The notes beneath the pieces were generated by a model. The model was given only the letters and a program-made list of their open reading frames with translations. It was not told the DNA's origin and did no database searches. From Pseudobacteriovorax antillogorgiicola (lineage in GTDB: Bacteria > Bdellovibrionota_B > Oligoflexia > Oligoflexales > RGVZ01), in the NCBI GenBank assembly GCA_945898195.1, contig CAMDHM010000031.1:1-37123 (forward strand): 37,123 nt of DNA, written 5' to 3'. This document shows positions 17,115-25,519 of this stretch, piece by piece. The position numbers were made by a program, and so were the translations under genes. Numbering within the stretch: the stretch's first letter is position 1; each line of letters begins with the position of its first letter.

Positions 17115-18565
17115 TTTTCACTTCGCCCAGCGATTCTGGTCAAGTAATGCCGATAGGAGTGCATCACAAACAAATGAAGGAGGGCCTGCGTATTCTTGTA
17201 TATCCACCACGGTAATGCTGGAGAATAGTCAAAAATTGCGGCATTAAAACTGGTACCCCTCAGAACCTCACGAAACTCAAACCGACCAACTTTTTTTGCC
17301 TTCTTGTCTGTCAGCACACCCCCCGTGATAAAAAACAATTGGCGCTGCGGAGAGCTTCGTTTCGCTGCATAGGTCAAGTGTAGAAGGCTGATTTCGGTAA
17401 CTTTAAAAAATAAACGAAATTTAAATATTAGCGATCCATCCAATGTCCGCTCGACTACAATGAATGGCCAAAAAAACCGAATGAGCCAATGCGCGTACCG
17501 GCTCGCAGCCCAGTCTGCCGACCTTCCCGCCGGCAACGGGAGGCGCTGAACAGAACAAACGGTTGTATCAGATGTCACAACTTTAGGGACCACCCGCGGA
17601 GACGCGCCCGAAGAACCGGAAATGGCCTTGGCAATCGCATCGCGAAATGAGGCGGGAGAAATCCCGTACCGATCAAAAATATATTGGTCCCTGGGAATCA
17701 TTTCATGACGGAGGCTTTCAACCAATGGCCCCACAAGCTCTTTCGACGCACCAGTCACCAGTCGAACCCAAAGGCGGGATAATTTTGGACTGAATAGAAA
17801 AACTGGAATCATTAAGCGACGCACCCCCATCATTAGGGCCATGGCTTTCATCATTGTTAGATAGGTGGTGGTCTCCGATCCGCCCAAGTCGTAATCACCC
17901 GGAGGCAAATCTGGATCGTTGACAACTTTACCAATGGCAGCCACCACGTCATCGATCGACACGGGGGCACTTCTGGTCATCGTCCATTTAGGGCAAACCA
18001 TGAGTGGCAGGCGTCGGACGAGCTTATACATTATGTCGAAAGACGAACCGTTGCGCCCAATCACTAGCCCTGCCCGTAATGCGATCAAAGGCACGCCATG
18101 CTCTGCAAGAACCTCCTGAACTTCGAGCCTGCTCGCTAAATGGCGGGATAATTCATCTGCGGGAATGATGCCACCGAGATAGATAATGCGGCCTATGCCG
18201 CAGGCCTTTGCGGCGCGTCCAAAATTGTCGGCGATCATTAAATCCAGGTCTTCAAATTTACCCTGCGTCAGGCGGGCGGACGGCAGCATGGAGTGAACCA
18301 AGTAGATGGCTACATCGCAGCCAGCGAGCGCATTTTCCGTCTCCAGTGCCGAGAACAAATCACAACGCCGCCACGTAATGGATGGCCCTGGAGTATTTTT
18401 AGTAGGCTCGGACCGATTCACCCGAACTGGGTCACGGCTCAGGGCCACAATATCGCAATCGGGAGAAAGCATGGCAATAAGAGCTCGCCCAACGAAACCA
18501 CTAGCGCCGGCAATGGCAACGCAGAGCCGACGCGGAGGCGTTGCTGGCTTAGTCGACAACGGCAT
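17111..18565 (-). CDS. NAD(P)-binding SDR protein with C-terminal DUF2867-like domain
   Basis: From ATG 18565 the product is 484 residues. An upstream in-frame ATG at 18691 would add 42 residues, but those lie within the preceding gene and look like a shadow; GCGGGG sits before 18565. Residues 14-230 form an atypical short-chain dehydrogenase/NmrA-like Rossmann domain with GASGFVG at 20-26. Other features are VHSM, IYLGGIIP and LRAGLVIGRNGSSF. A YxxxK catalytic pair is not evident. The C-terminal domain (about 340-470), with ITGGVLTDKKAKKVGRFEFREV, matches the DUF2867 arrangement often fused to such Rossmann domains. The substrate is unknown. The gene overlaps its upstream neighbour by 17 bases and ligA by 4. 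Confidence 0.75.
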   Translation of the reverse strand: MPLSTKPATPPRRLCVAIAGASGFVGRALIAMLSPDCDIVALSRDPVRVNRSEPTKNTPGPSITWRRCDLFSALETENALAGCDVAIYLVHSMLPSARLTQGKFEDLDLMIADNFGRAAKACGIGRIIYLGGIIPADELSRHLASRLEVQEVLAEHGVPLIALRAGLVIGRNGSSFDIMYKLVRRLPLMVCPKWTMTRSAPVSIDDVVAAIGKVVNDPDLPPGDYDLGGSETTTYLTMMKAMALMMGVRRLMIPVFLFSPKLSRLWVRLVTGASKELVGPLVESLRHEMIPRDQYIFDRYGISPASFRDAIAKAISGSSGASPRVVPKVVTSDTTVCSVQRLPLPAGRSADWAASRYAHWLIRFFWPFIVVERTLDGSLIFKFRLFFKVTEISLLHLTYAAKRSSPQRQLFFITGGVLTDKKAKKVGRFEFREVLRGTSFNAAIFDYSPALPWWIYKNTQALLHLFVMHSYRHYLTRIAGRSEK

Positions 18566-19250
18566 AAAATGCACCCCGCACATCAAGAGGTACGTCAAGA
18601 CCTTCAAGGTGTTCATACAGGCAAAGCAAATATGCGCCGAGCGCAAAAAAATCAGGATGCAAACGTGTCCCGTTTTTTTTGCAAGATTCAAAAACTGAAT
18701 GAAACGACTTCTTGAATGAGGCGAGGGTAAATCTTACCGAACTCTGATCGCCCTCACCGAAATGAGATTTGAAAGCTGCCTTGGCATGACTCAGGTCAAG
18801 AGCCTCGAGCCCGGCCATGTACTCAACCTCATCGTTTCGGTAGAAACCGCGGTACATCTTTCTTAAAGCGAGAACAAATTCCGGATCCCAGACGTAAAAC
18901 AGCGGTTTCGGATTCCACACCACCTTATCGGCATTGAATTGAAAAGCACTGGATCGCAGGTCCATCACCGCTGAATCAAAGTCAAAAATCTGCTTGAAAA
19001 ATAGCTCCAACACAGCGCGCCCTTGCACGGCAGGATCATTTCCCATGCCCCGTGGAATTTTAGGCAGGGCTTTTTTTGCTTTTTTAAATGCCCTGTCAAA
19101 ATCACTGGAACTAGCATAATCCTTGGCAATCCTCATAAATACACGAGTCATTCCAAGGGATGGCACGACCTCGAAAAAAGCTGGTGAAGCGAAGCCAGTG
19201 AGCAGCTCCCAGTCCGTTCCGCGCAGCAATTTAATCAACATCTGAATCAT
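18549..19250 (-). CDS. Conserved-looking protein of unknown function
   Basis: This 233-residue protein has no recognised family. It is Phe- and Lys-rich, mainly helical by appearance, with no signal peptide or clear membrane helix. Notable stretches are ELLTGFASPAFFEVVPSLGM near the start, the Trp-Asp motif FYVWDPEFVLALRKMYRGFY mid-protein, and a C-terminal helix LGAYLLCLYEHLEGLDV. Its ATG has AGGAG upstream, with a 23-base gap from the M13 peptidase gene. The end overlaps the SDR gene. Its position between a secreted peptidase and an SDR does not reveal its job. Confidence 0.65.
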   Translation of the reverse strand: MIQMLIKLLRGTDWELLTGFASPAFFEVVPSLGMTRVFMRIAKDYASSSDFDRAFKKAKKALPKIPRGMGNDPAVQGRAVLELFFKQIFDFDSAVMDLRSSAFQFNADKVVWNPKPLFYVWDPEFVLALRKMYRGFYRNDEVEYMAGLEALDLSHAKAAFKSHFGEGDQSSVRFTLASFKKSFHSVFESCKKNGTRLHPDFFALGAYLLCLYEHLEGLDVPLDVRGAFYAVVD

Positions 19251-19273
19251 CTAAAACTCCTGCTTGATTATTT

Positions 19274-21298
19274 TTACCAGACTGAAATTCGTTCAGCAGC
19301 CTTGAGGACCATCTTATCGGAGTCACTGCACCCGAACGCTTCTTTGAACCCTATCTGGTGCTTCACCTGCTCGTTCACCCGCGCGTTGACGGCAGAGTGT
19401 GGATCTGTCTTCAAGAGCAGTTCCGCCATCTTGGGGCGGACAACCCCGCACCAAACACGTGCATACTGCGTGAAAAAAGCGCGCTTGGCTGACGCAGGCG
19501 GAATGACTTCCGATCCGCTGGCCATGCTGAATGCCGTTTTATAACCAAAGGTCAAACCGACGAGGTCGCCAATGTTCTCGCCTAAGGTCAACTTTCCGTT
19601 ATGGCCAATGGCATCGAACTGGGTGACTAGACCTTCTGTGCGCTTCTTAAATTCGGTCAGATCTTTCTCACTCATCCACTGCTTCAGACGCCCCTGATTA
19701 TCAAATTTGGACCCCTTATCATCGATTCCATGACCAAGCTCATGCCCGATCACCGCACCGACAGCGCCAAGGTTCACGTGATCCGGCGCCGCGGGGTCGT
19801 AAAATGGATACTGCAAAATTCCCAGAGGCATCACAAACTTATTATCTGACGCAGAGTAATATGCATTCACGGTCAGTGGTGACATGCTCCAGCGGTCGCG
19901 ATTGCGTGGTTTGCCCAGACGTTCGAACATTCTTAATGTCAGGGCTCGCGCAAGGCTGAATCCGTTGGAATGACGTGCCGCCGGCGAATACTTAACAGCC
20001 GGATTGAAATCCCACTCCTCTTCGGTCTTTGGTTTTACTAGCTGTAGTTTCGCCGTCTTTATTTTCTCAATAGCACCCTTGCGCCCCTCGGAGTCCAGCC
20101 ACGAGTTTTGCTCCAAACCCGCAATGATCTCGCCGCGAATTTTTTCTGCGAGTCTGATAAATTTTTGGGTTGGAAAATCCGGGAATAGTCGGTCAATTAA
20201 AACAGAATCAAGTTCTTTTCCAAAATGACTAATCACCATCTCAGCACAACGCTCGTCGCGGGGGGCGCGTTTGTCAGGTCCGCCAAGGTGTTTGCGATTA
20301 AATTCAAACGATTTTTTGAAGAACGATGGATAAGCATCGTCCATCACCCTGGATACCGAATGCCACCGATAAACGTCTTTAAGGGTTTCAACATCACCAG
20401 AGGCAAATTGATTGTCGATCCAAGCAAAGCTGTCAGGAGCAATATCCCGCAATAAGGTTCCATCAGGAACCTTATTCAAGGCCGCGCTCAAAACGAGGTG
20501 AGGATAGCGCGCGGCGAAGGTCTTCTTATCAACATAGCGCCTGCTACTAAACAAATCGCGCATTTCAGCGGGCAAGGGGAACGTTTTGGCAAACGCCTTT
20601 TCAAAAGCCACGACCCGCGCGGCACGTTTTGCAGCATCGGGCAATTTGATGGTCACGAAGAAATCTTTAATGACCGATTCGAGATCCTTGACGACATCGG
20701 CTTTATCGTAATAGCTGCGTTCTGGAAGGGTCTTCATTTCTGCAAGTATTAGAAAATCCTCAATCGTGGGATCATCCTGATTCGCAACAGCGTCGGTTCC
20801 AAAACCACTGTACTCACTGCCGTCCAGTCGACCATCTGCCCATGCCGCAACATCGGCGGCCGTCTTCAGGCGCTCTATTTCCTTCAGATTGCGTTCTATG
20901 ATTGAATTTTCATCTATTTTGCTGCCACCCTGATCCATGCACGCTTGGTAATTGTCACGAAGGTCTTTTTCGCGACCATCTAATTTACGCTTCTCGACGA
21001 GGAGACCACCAAGATATTGTTTTTTCTTGTCTAACAGCCGTTCACTGGAGTCGCTAAATGAAAAAATATGCCGCGACCGATCCGGCCGCAATTCGAAGGA
21101 ATCGATCGTCTCAGAACACGCATACTCATAAAAATCTGTACAAGCATTGATCGCAGGGTTGACGGGAAATTCGCGGCGATCGGGAATCTTACTGGATTTT
21201 TTTGGGTGGCCCGCCCCCATGACCACGGGACCAGCCATGACCAGGGCAGCAACGATGGCGCTACCTTTTGTCATCATGCGAATTCGCGATTTTTTCAT
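19274..21298 (-). CDS. M13-family zinc metallopeptidase (neprilysin/PepO-like)
   Basis: From ATG 21298 (GGGGG eight bases upstream) the product is 674 residues. An in-frame TTG at 21316 is less likely. A basic N-terminus and hydrophobic stretch form a signal peptide with probable cleavage near residue 27-30, so the enzyme is exported. The M13 N-terminal signature PAINACTDFYEYAC is present. NAYY substrate motif, HELGH (His519, Glu520, His523) and GENIGD (Glu574, Asp578) form the zinc site. The typical C-terminal CxxW is here ISVW, so the usual cysteine is absent. It hydrolyses oligopeptides in the periplasm or outside, by family. It is the first gene of the six-gene run. Confidence 0.93.
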   Translation of the reverse strand: MKKSRIRMMTKGSAIVAALVMAGPVVMGAGHPKKSSKIPDRREFPVNPAINACTDFYEYACSETIDSFELRPDRSRHIFSFSDSSERLLDKKKQYLGGLLVEKRKLDGREKDLRDNYQACMDQGGSKIDENSIIERNLKEIERLKTAADVAAWADGRLDGSEYSGFGTDAVANQDDPTIEDFLILAEMKTLPERSYYDKADVVKDLESVIKDFFVTIKLPDAAKRAARVVAFEKAFAKTFPLPAEMRDLFSSRRYVDKKTFAARYPHLVLSAALNKVPDGTLLRDIAPDSFAWIDNQFASGDVETLKDVYRWHSVSRVMDDAYPSFFKKSFEFNRKHLGGPDKRAPRDERCAEMVISHFGKELDSVLIDRLFPDFPTQKFIRLAEKIRGEIIAGLEQNSWLDSEGRKGAIEKIKTAKLQLVKPKTEEEWDFNPAVKYSPAARHSNGFSLARALTLRMFERLGKPRNRDRWSMSPLTVNAYYSASDNKFVMPLGILQYPFYDPAAPDHVNLGAVGAVIGHELGHGIDDKGSKFDNQGRLKQWMSEKDLTEFKKRTEGLVTQFDAIGHNGKLTLGENIGDLVGLTFGYKTAFSMASGSEVIPPASAKRAFFTQYARVWCGVVRPKMAELLLKTDPHSAVNARVNEQVKHQIGFKEAFGCSDSDKMVLKAAERISVW

Positions 21299-21408
21299 AA
21301 ATGTTTCCCCCGGCAATCTCTTAAGCTTATGATGTCCCAGCGACTGATTTTTTGGCCATATGGATTCAAATGCAATAAAATTCGCAAGCTAAGTGATATT
21401 CACTCATC

Positions 21409-22779
21409 ATGATTAGAAATGGGGCAACACGTCTGGACGAGCCAAAAACAGATCACAATCGCGCGGTCGCGGAATTGTACAATCGCTTTCCGTATCCAAA
21501 TTACCCTCTGTTGGCACGCCCTCGCTGGCAGGATGGCTTTTTAACATCCTCCTTTTTTGCGGGACGACTCGCCGGCCAGTCCCGCCCCGGCAATAAACAC
21601 GTAAACTCCTCTCGAGGAGATGTGCTGGTTGCCGGATGCGGGGAAATTCTGCCCTACATCTTACGAAAATGGGAGCCCACAGACGCGCATGTGGTGAATG
21701 TTGATCTTTCCCGCCGGAGCCTGAACCGTGCTCGGTTCAGAACCATGCTGTGCCGGGGAAAATCCGAATTTCACCAGGCCGATATCGTTTCATTTCTGGA
21801 CCAATGCAAGGTCGATGGACGGACCTTTGCCCACATCGAAACTTTCGGCATGTTACACCACTTGAGCAACCCAGCTCCTGCTGTGCTTGGAATGGCGCGT
21901 CAATTGACCGCAAACGGGACGCTAAGAGCGATGGTCTACAACTCACCTGCGCGTGATTGGGTTCACGCCTTGCAAGATTATTTTCTAGCCATTGACCTCG
22001 GGGTTCACAATGCAGACCCCTTAAAATCAGTCAAAAAATGCCGAGAGACCCTCAAGGAATTTGCCTTGGGCTCACCCCTTATTGGAGACCGCCTGCGTGC
22101 CATCGGCGCCAGCACGATGGACAATCCAGCTCGTGTGGCGGATACGTTTCTCCATCCACAAGAATTGCGTTGGCCAATACCTCGCTGGTTTGAATTGTTT
22201 TCGTCAGCTGGATTGAGGCTCGTCGGGTTTTATGATCGATACGGCGAACTTGACGATCTTCCAAATCCGCTTTTGGTCGGCCATGGCAAGATTGATATGA
22301 GCCAGGAATTGAACGTTCGCGCCACAGACAGGCGATTTGAAGGCAATCTGGAAATGATTTGGACCAAAGACCCAAAGCAAGGCACACACGCGCTAGCGTC
22401 GACATTAAGCCGAAGCTCCGGACACCTGATGCGGCTAAAATTCCGCGGGCCACCAAACATCTGGTTTGATTTCGAAGAGACCAAGGACCTTTCCATGTCA
22501 TGCAAGATGCAAATCTGGCATGCGTTTATTGACGGTCGCAAACTAGTTCCCTCCGCCTGGGGAAAAAAGGACCGTACCCTGCAGCGCCTGGCGCGATTAG
22601 GAGCCATCCTGCCAGATCAACTCGACCCAGGACCGGCAAAAATAGCCGCGGCTCCTATGGAAGACTCGATGTCACCACCCGACATTCCCCGTCACAAAGC
22701 CCTAGCAAAACCAGACGACCGCGAGCCGCATGCAACAGCGATCAGAAATCTTGACGCTGCTCTGGTTGAGCATCCATAA
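21409..22779 (+). CDS. Class I SAM-dependent methyltransferase
   Basis: This 456-residue protein has a class I methyltransferase domain at about 60-190. VLVAGCG (72-78) is the SAM-binding motif, and VVNVDLSRRSLNRAR follows as motif II. AHIETFGMLHHLSNP marks the later strand. The N-terminal AELYNRFPYPNYP is a motif shared by many methyltransferases that precede TPR or unknown regions. The C-terminal 200 residues are a separate unrecognised domain ending in a Pro/Asp-rich tail. The substrate is unknown. It is a single gene, divergent from the M13 run and ending two bases from the trmD stop on the other strand. The ribosome binding site is weak (AAGTGAT). Confidence 0.75.
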   Translation: MIRNGATRLDEPKTDHNRAVAELYNRFPYPNYPLLARPRWQDGFLTSSFFAGRLAGQSRPGNKHVNSSRGDVLVAGCGEILPYILRKWEPTDAHVVNVDLSRRSLNRARFRTMLCRGKSEFHQADIVSFLDQCKVDGRTFAHIETFGMLHHLSNPAPAVLGMARQLTANGTLRAMVYNSPARDWVHALQDYFLAIDLGVHNADPLKSVKKCRETLKEFALGSPLIGDRLRAIGASTMDNPARVADTFLHPQELRWPIPRWFELFSSAGLRLVGFYDRYGELDDLPNPLLVGHGKIDMSQELNVRATDRRFEGNLEMIWTKDPKQGTHALASTLSRSSGHLMRLKFRGPPNIWFDFEETKDLSMSCKMQIWHAFIDGRKLVPSAWGKKDRTLQRLARLGAILPDQLDPGPAKIAAAPMEDSMSPPDIPRHKALAKPDDREPHATAIRNLDAALVEHP

Positions 22780-22781
22780 AT

Positions 22782-23480
22782 TTACTTTAAAAGATCTGGC
22801 CGCAGACGCCGCGTTCGTGCAAGCGCCTGATCACGACGCCATTTATGAATTGCCCTGTGATCGCCCGACAGCAAAACATCGGGAACTTTGACGCCTTCAA
22901 ATATCGCGGGCCGGGTATAGAGCGGATACTCTAGAAGGCCCTCCATTCCCTCCGCAAAGGAATCGTCACGCACGCTCGCTGGATTACCTAAAGCCCCCGG
23001 CAACATACGAACTAAACTGTCCACCATCGCCATAACAGGAAGCTCTCCACCCGAGACGACAAAGTCCCCAATGGAAAACTCCTCGTCAACGTGCAGGTCA
23101 ATAAACCGCTGATCTACACCAGCAAAGCGCCCACAGATAAACACCAGCTTTTTTTGTGTGGCAGAAAGCCGAAGCGCATCGGCTTGAGTCCAGGGCTTTG
23201 CCCCAGGCGCGGTTGAAATCACATGAAGGCTTGAATGATTGCTGTTTGGGGGAATTTGGCCTGAAATGGCATTGGCGAGAACATCTGGGCGCATAACCAT
23301 GCCATCACCACCACCATACGGGGCATCATCGACACTGGCATGCTTATCGATAGCAAAGTCACGCAGATCTACGCTTCGGAAATCCAACGATCCGGCTGCG
23401 ATTGCAGCACGCAAGGCACCAAATTCGGCATATGAGGCCACAAATCGGGGATGGACACTGACGACAGAAATGGATCGCAT
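22782..23480 (-). CDS. trmD: tRNA (guanine37-N1)-methyltransferase
   Basis: From ATG 23480 the product is 232 residues; an upstream TTG extension of six residues is less likely. The ATG follows the rimM stop by two bases, so translation is probably coupled. TrmD methylates G37 of several tRNAs with SAM and prevents frameshifting. The SPOUT knot is visible: PYGGGDGMVMRPDV near residue 55, FICGRFAGVDQRF, and SIGDFVVSGGELPVMAMVDSL (given as two parts, SIGDFVVSGG and ELPVMAMVDSL). The C-terminal helical domain ends in WRRDQALARTRRLRPDL. The order rpsP-rimM-trmD is standard, but rplS does not follow. Confidence 0.95.
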   Translation of the reverse strand: MRSISVVSVHPRFVASYAEFGALRAAIAAGSLDFRSVDLRDFAIDKHASVDDAPYGGGDGMVMRPDVLANAISGQIPPNSNHSSLHVISTAPGAKPWTQADALRLSATQKKLVFICGRFAGVDQRFIDLHVDEEFSIGDFVVSGGELPVMAMVDSLVRMLPGALGNPASVRDDSFAEGMEGLLEYPLYTRPAIFEGVKVPDVLLSGDHRAIHKWRRDQALARTRRLRPDLLK

Positions 23481-23482
23481 GA

Positions 23483-24034
23483 TCAGGGCTTCACCCAAAA
23501 ATCTGCGAAAACAGAAGATTCAACGAGAAGGTTGATGCGCTTGTCAGCGCCACGAAAGGACATGTCGACATAAACGCCGACGAAGGCCATATCCAAACGC
23601 GCCCCTTGGCTGTCCTCGATGACAGCAATGTCGCTGGCACCATAATTGGTCATATCCACGATCCGACCCAAAATTACGCCAGTCACATCGAAAACTTCTG
23701 AGCCCAGAATGTCTGACCAAAGGTATTCCGCCGATTCATCCACCGGGACGCTAGCGCGAGGAATCCAAACCTTCATACCCCGCAGGAGTTCAATCGCTGT
23801 TCGATCTGCAATGTCGGCGAAAGCCATGACCGGTCGGTCCTGCAGGAGCGAAGCCGTCGCCACCAGGTGCAACTTTCCCGTCGACGGAGCATCGCCAACA
23901 ATCGCCCGTTCGCAATCCTTGGGCAGAGGTTCAGACCTTCCGGAAACAAAAAAGGCGCCGCGCAAACCATGAGGTTTGCCAACGGCACCAATCAAGAGCC
24001 AACGGTCTTTTTCGCCAGTCAAATGATCCAATGA
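23483..24034 (-). CDS. rimM: 16S rRNA processing protein RimM
   Basis: RimM helps mature the 30S head by binding protein S19. The N-terminal domain starts LLIGAVGKPHGLRGAFFV, the family signature. A linker follows, then the PRC-barrel-like C-terminal domain, with EYLWSDILGSEVFDVTG and GRIVDMTNYGASDIAVIE. The frame is open back to 24118 (inside rpsP), but those residues look like an out-of-frame shadow. The first plausible start after the rpsP stop is TTG 24034, or TTG 24025; neither has a good ribosome binding site. The start is uncertain and may depend on coupling to rpsP. At TTG 24034 the length is 183 residues. Confidence 0.85.
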   Translation of the reverse strand, partial: SLDHLTGEKDRWLLIGAVGKPHGLRGAFFVSGRSEPLPKDCERAIVGDAPSTGKLHLVATASLLQDRPVMAFADIADRTAIELLRGMKVWIPRASVPVDESAEYLWSDILGSEVFDVTGVILGRIVDMTNYGASDIAVIEDSQGARLDMAFVGVYVDMSFRGADKRINLLVESSVFADFWVKP

Positions 24035-24038
24035 AGGA

Positions 24039-24326
24039 TTACTTGGCTTTTTTGGGGCGGGCCGTGTGGGTTTTTGCGCGTTCAAGCTTGATCTTCTGAA
24101 TTTTAGCGATCTTGGCAACGGTACTGCTCAGCTCTGCCCCTTTTTCGTACCAGAAGCGGACACGGGCTTCATCGACGACGATTGTGGACAGTTCACCAGC
24201 AGGATCGTAGTGACCCAAACGCTCAAGGACTTCTCCGCCAAGCTTCTTACGGGAGTCGGTGGCGACAATGTGATAGAAGGGACGGTGCTTGTTCCCATGG
24301 CGCTGAAGACGGACGCAAACGGCCAT
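24039..24326 (-). CDS. rpsP: 30S ribosomal protein S16
   Basis: This 95-residue protein begins MAVCVRLQRHGNKHRPFYHIV and continues VATDSRKKLGGEVLERLGHYDP, as in S16. A longer helical and basic tail ending TARPKKAK follows. S16 is an early assembly protein of the 30S body. GGAGG lies just upstream of the ATG. It is the first gene of rpsP-rimM-trmD on the minus strand. The usual upstream ffh is not present; the neighbour is a divergent MBL-fold gene, 167 bases away. Confidence 0.95.
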   Translation of the reverse strand: MAVCVRLQRHGNKHRPFYHIVATDSRKKLGGEVLERLGHYDPAGELSTIVVDEARVRFWYEKGAELSSTVAKIAKIQKIKLERAKTHTARPKKAK

Positions 24327-24493
24327 GATTCCTCCAAAAAACAGTCAAAATAACAAATTTAACGAAACTCCGGACCCGCCGGAAGCCAGTTGAGATAGCA
24401 CACAGAAAGAAGGGTGGCGACAGGATTCTTCGGAAAAGATTGCCATCATGATACCATCAAAGAAATCACTAACTTGAGTAGCGGAGAGTTCTG

Positions 24494-25471
24494 GTGGAAG
24501 TCACTCTATGGGGCACCCGTGGATCAATCCCTAGGACTATGCCCGACAGCGAATTTATATCCACCCTTCAAACCTCTCTTAACCATGCGAAATCAATTGG
24601 CATTTCTACGATCGATGAGTTTGGCCAAGCGCTCCATGATGGCCGCCTTGGTCGCCCCGTATCCTTTGGGGGGGCCACCATGTGCACTGAAATCTCGTCA
24701 GCCGAACAAGCCCTCTATGTGGACATGGGTTCCGGGCTAAGGGAGGCTGGGACTTTGGCCATGCAACGCGGCCGAAAAGAGTTCCATATCCTGTTGACCC
24801 ACATGCACTGGGACCACCTAATAGGCTTACCCTTTTTCTTACCACTGCATAGCGAAGGCTCCAAGATTCACATCCACCACATCCACAAAAATGCCCCTGA
24901 ATACGTCAAAATCAAGTTCAACGGCATCAATTTTCCCTTGAAATGGGAGCAGCTCAAGGCCTCCATCGAATTCCACCAACACAAAATTTATGAGAAATTT
25001 AACATCGGTGCACTTTCCATAGCCGCCTTCACGCTGGACCATCCGGGAGGCTGCTTCGGTTATCGAGTCGAGCAAGGCGGCCATTCGGTCTGCATCGCCG
25101 TGGACGGGGAGTTCAAGCGCAGAACCGCAAAAGAACTAGGCAAAGACCTGCCCTATTTTCAAAATCTAGACCTGCTGATCTTCGACTCCCAATATGACCG
25201 TGTTGAACTGGAAAATCGTTTCGACTGGGGGCACTGCACCCCAATTATCGGGACGGAACTTGCTCTGCGAGAAGGAATACGGGCCATCGCCTTTGTCCAC
25301 CATGACCCGTGGGCGGCACCGCATAAATTACAATCCATGTACCATGAAGCCGTTGATTTTCTTGCCGCCAACGCGCCCAAATACGCCGAAGTCTGGAAAG
25401 CTCGCGGAGCAGCTGGTCCAAAGCTTGTCATGGGCTACGATGGACTTGTCCTGAACCTAGACAAGCTATAG
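24494..25471 (+). CDS. MBL-fold metallohydrolase
   Basis: This 325-residue protein belongs to the metallo-beta-lactamase fold. The metal motif HMHWDH has His103, His105, Asp107 and His108. GTRGSIP near residue 8 and GGATMCTEI near 58 are typical of the phosphodiesterase/RNase Z-like branch. The later strand has TLDHPGGCFGYRVE and VHHDPW near 275. A roughly 35-residue insertion lies at about 18-52. A phosphodiester or cyclic nucleotide substrate is plausible for this branch, but not shown. The start is GTG with GCGGAGAG upstream. No signal peptide is present, so it is cytoplasmic. Confidence 0.82.
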   Translation: MEVTLWGTRGSIPRTMPDSEFISTLQTSLNHAKSIGISTIDEFGQALHDGRLGRPVSFGGATMCTEISSAEQALYVDMGSGLREAGTLAMQRGRKEFHILLTHMHWDHLIGLPFFLPLHSEGSKIHIHHIHKNAPEYVKIKFNGINFPLKWEQLKASIEFHQHKIYEKFNIGALSIAAFTLDHPGGCFGYRVEQGGHSVCIAVDGEFKRRTAKELGKDLPYFQNLDLLIFDSQYDRVELENRFDWGHCTPIIGTELALREGIRAIAFVHHDPWAAPHKLQSMYHEAVDFLAANAPKYAEVWKARGAAGPKLVMGYDGLVLNLDKL

Positions 25472-25519
25472 AGTCCCCATCGGAAATCAGAGTTTCACCC
25501 TCGTCATTTGGAGTCCGAT

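Noticed and set aside
18566-18691. 42-residue N-terminal extension of the SDR protein
   Set aside because: It lies within the coding end of the preceding gene, is not a convincing signal peptide, and a better-placed ATG with GCGGGG exists at 18565.
24035-24118. N-terminal extension of RimM from ATG 24118
   Set aside because: It is an out-of-frame reading of the rpsP end, basic and low in complexity, and is unlike RimM N-termini.
24369-24383. TCCGG/CCGGA hairpin in the rpsP leader
   Set aside because: Only five base pairs with a five-base loop and no flanking support for a regulatory role.
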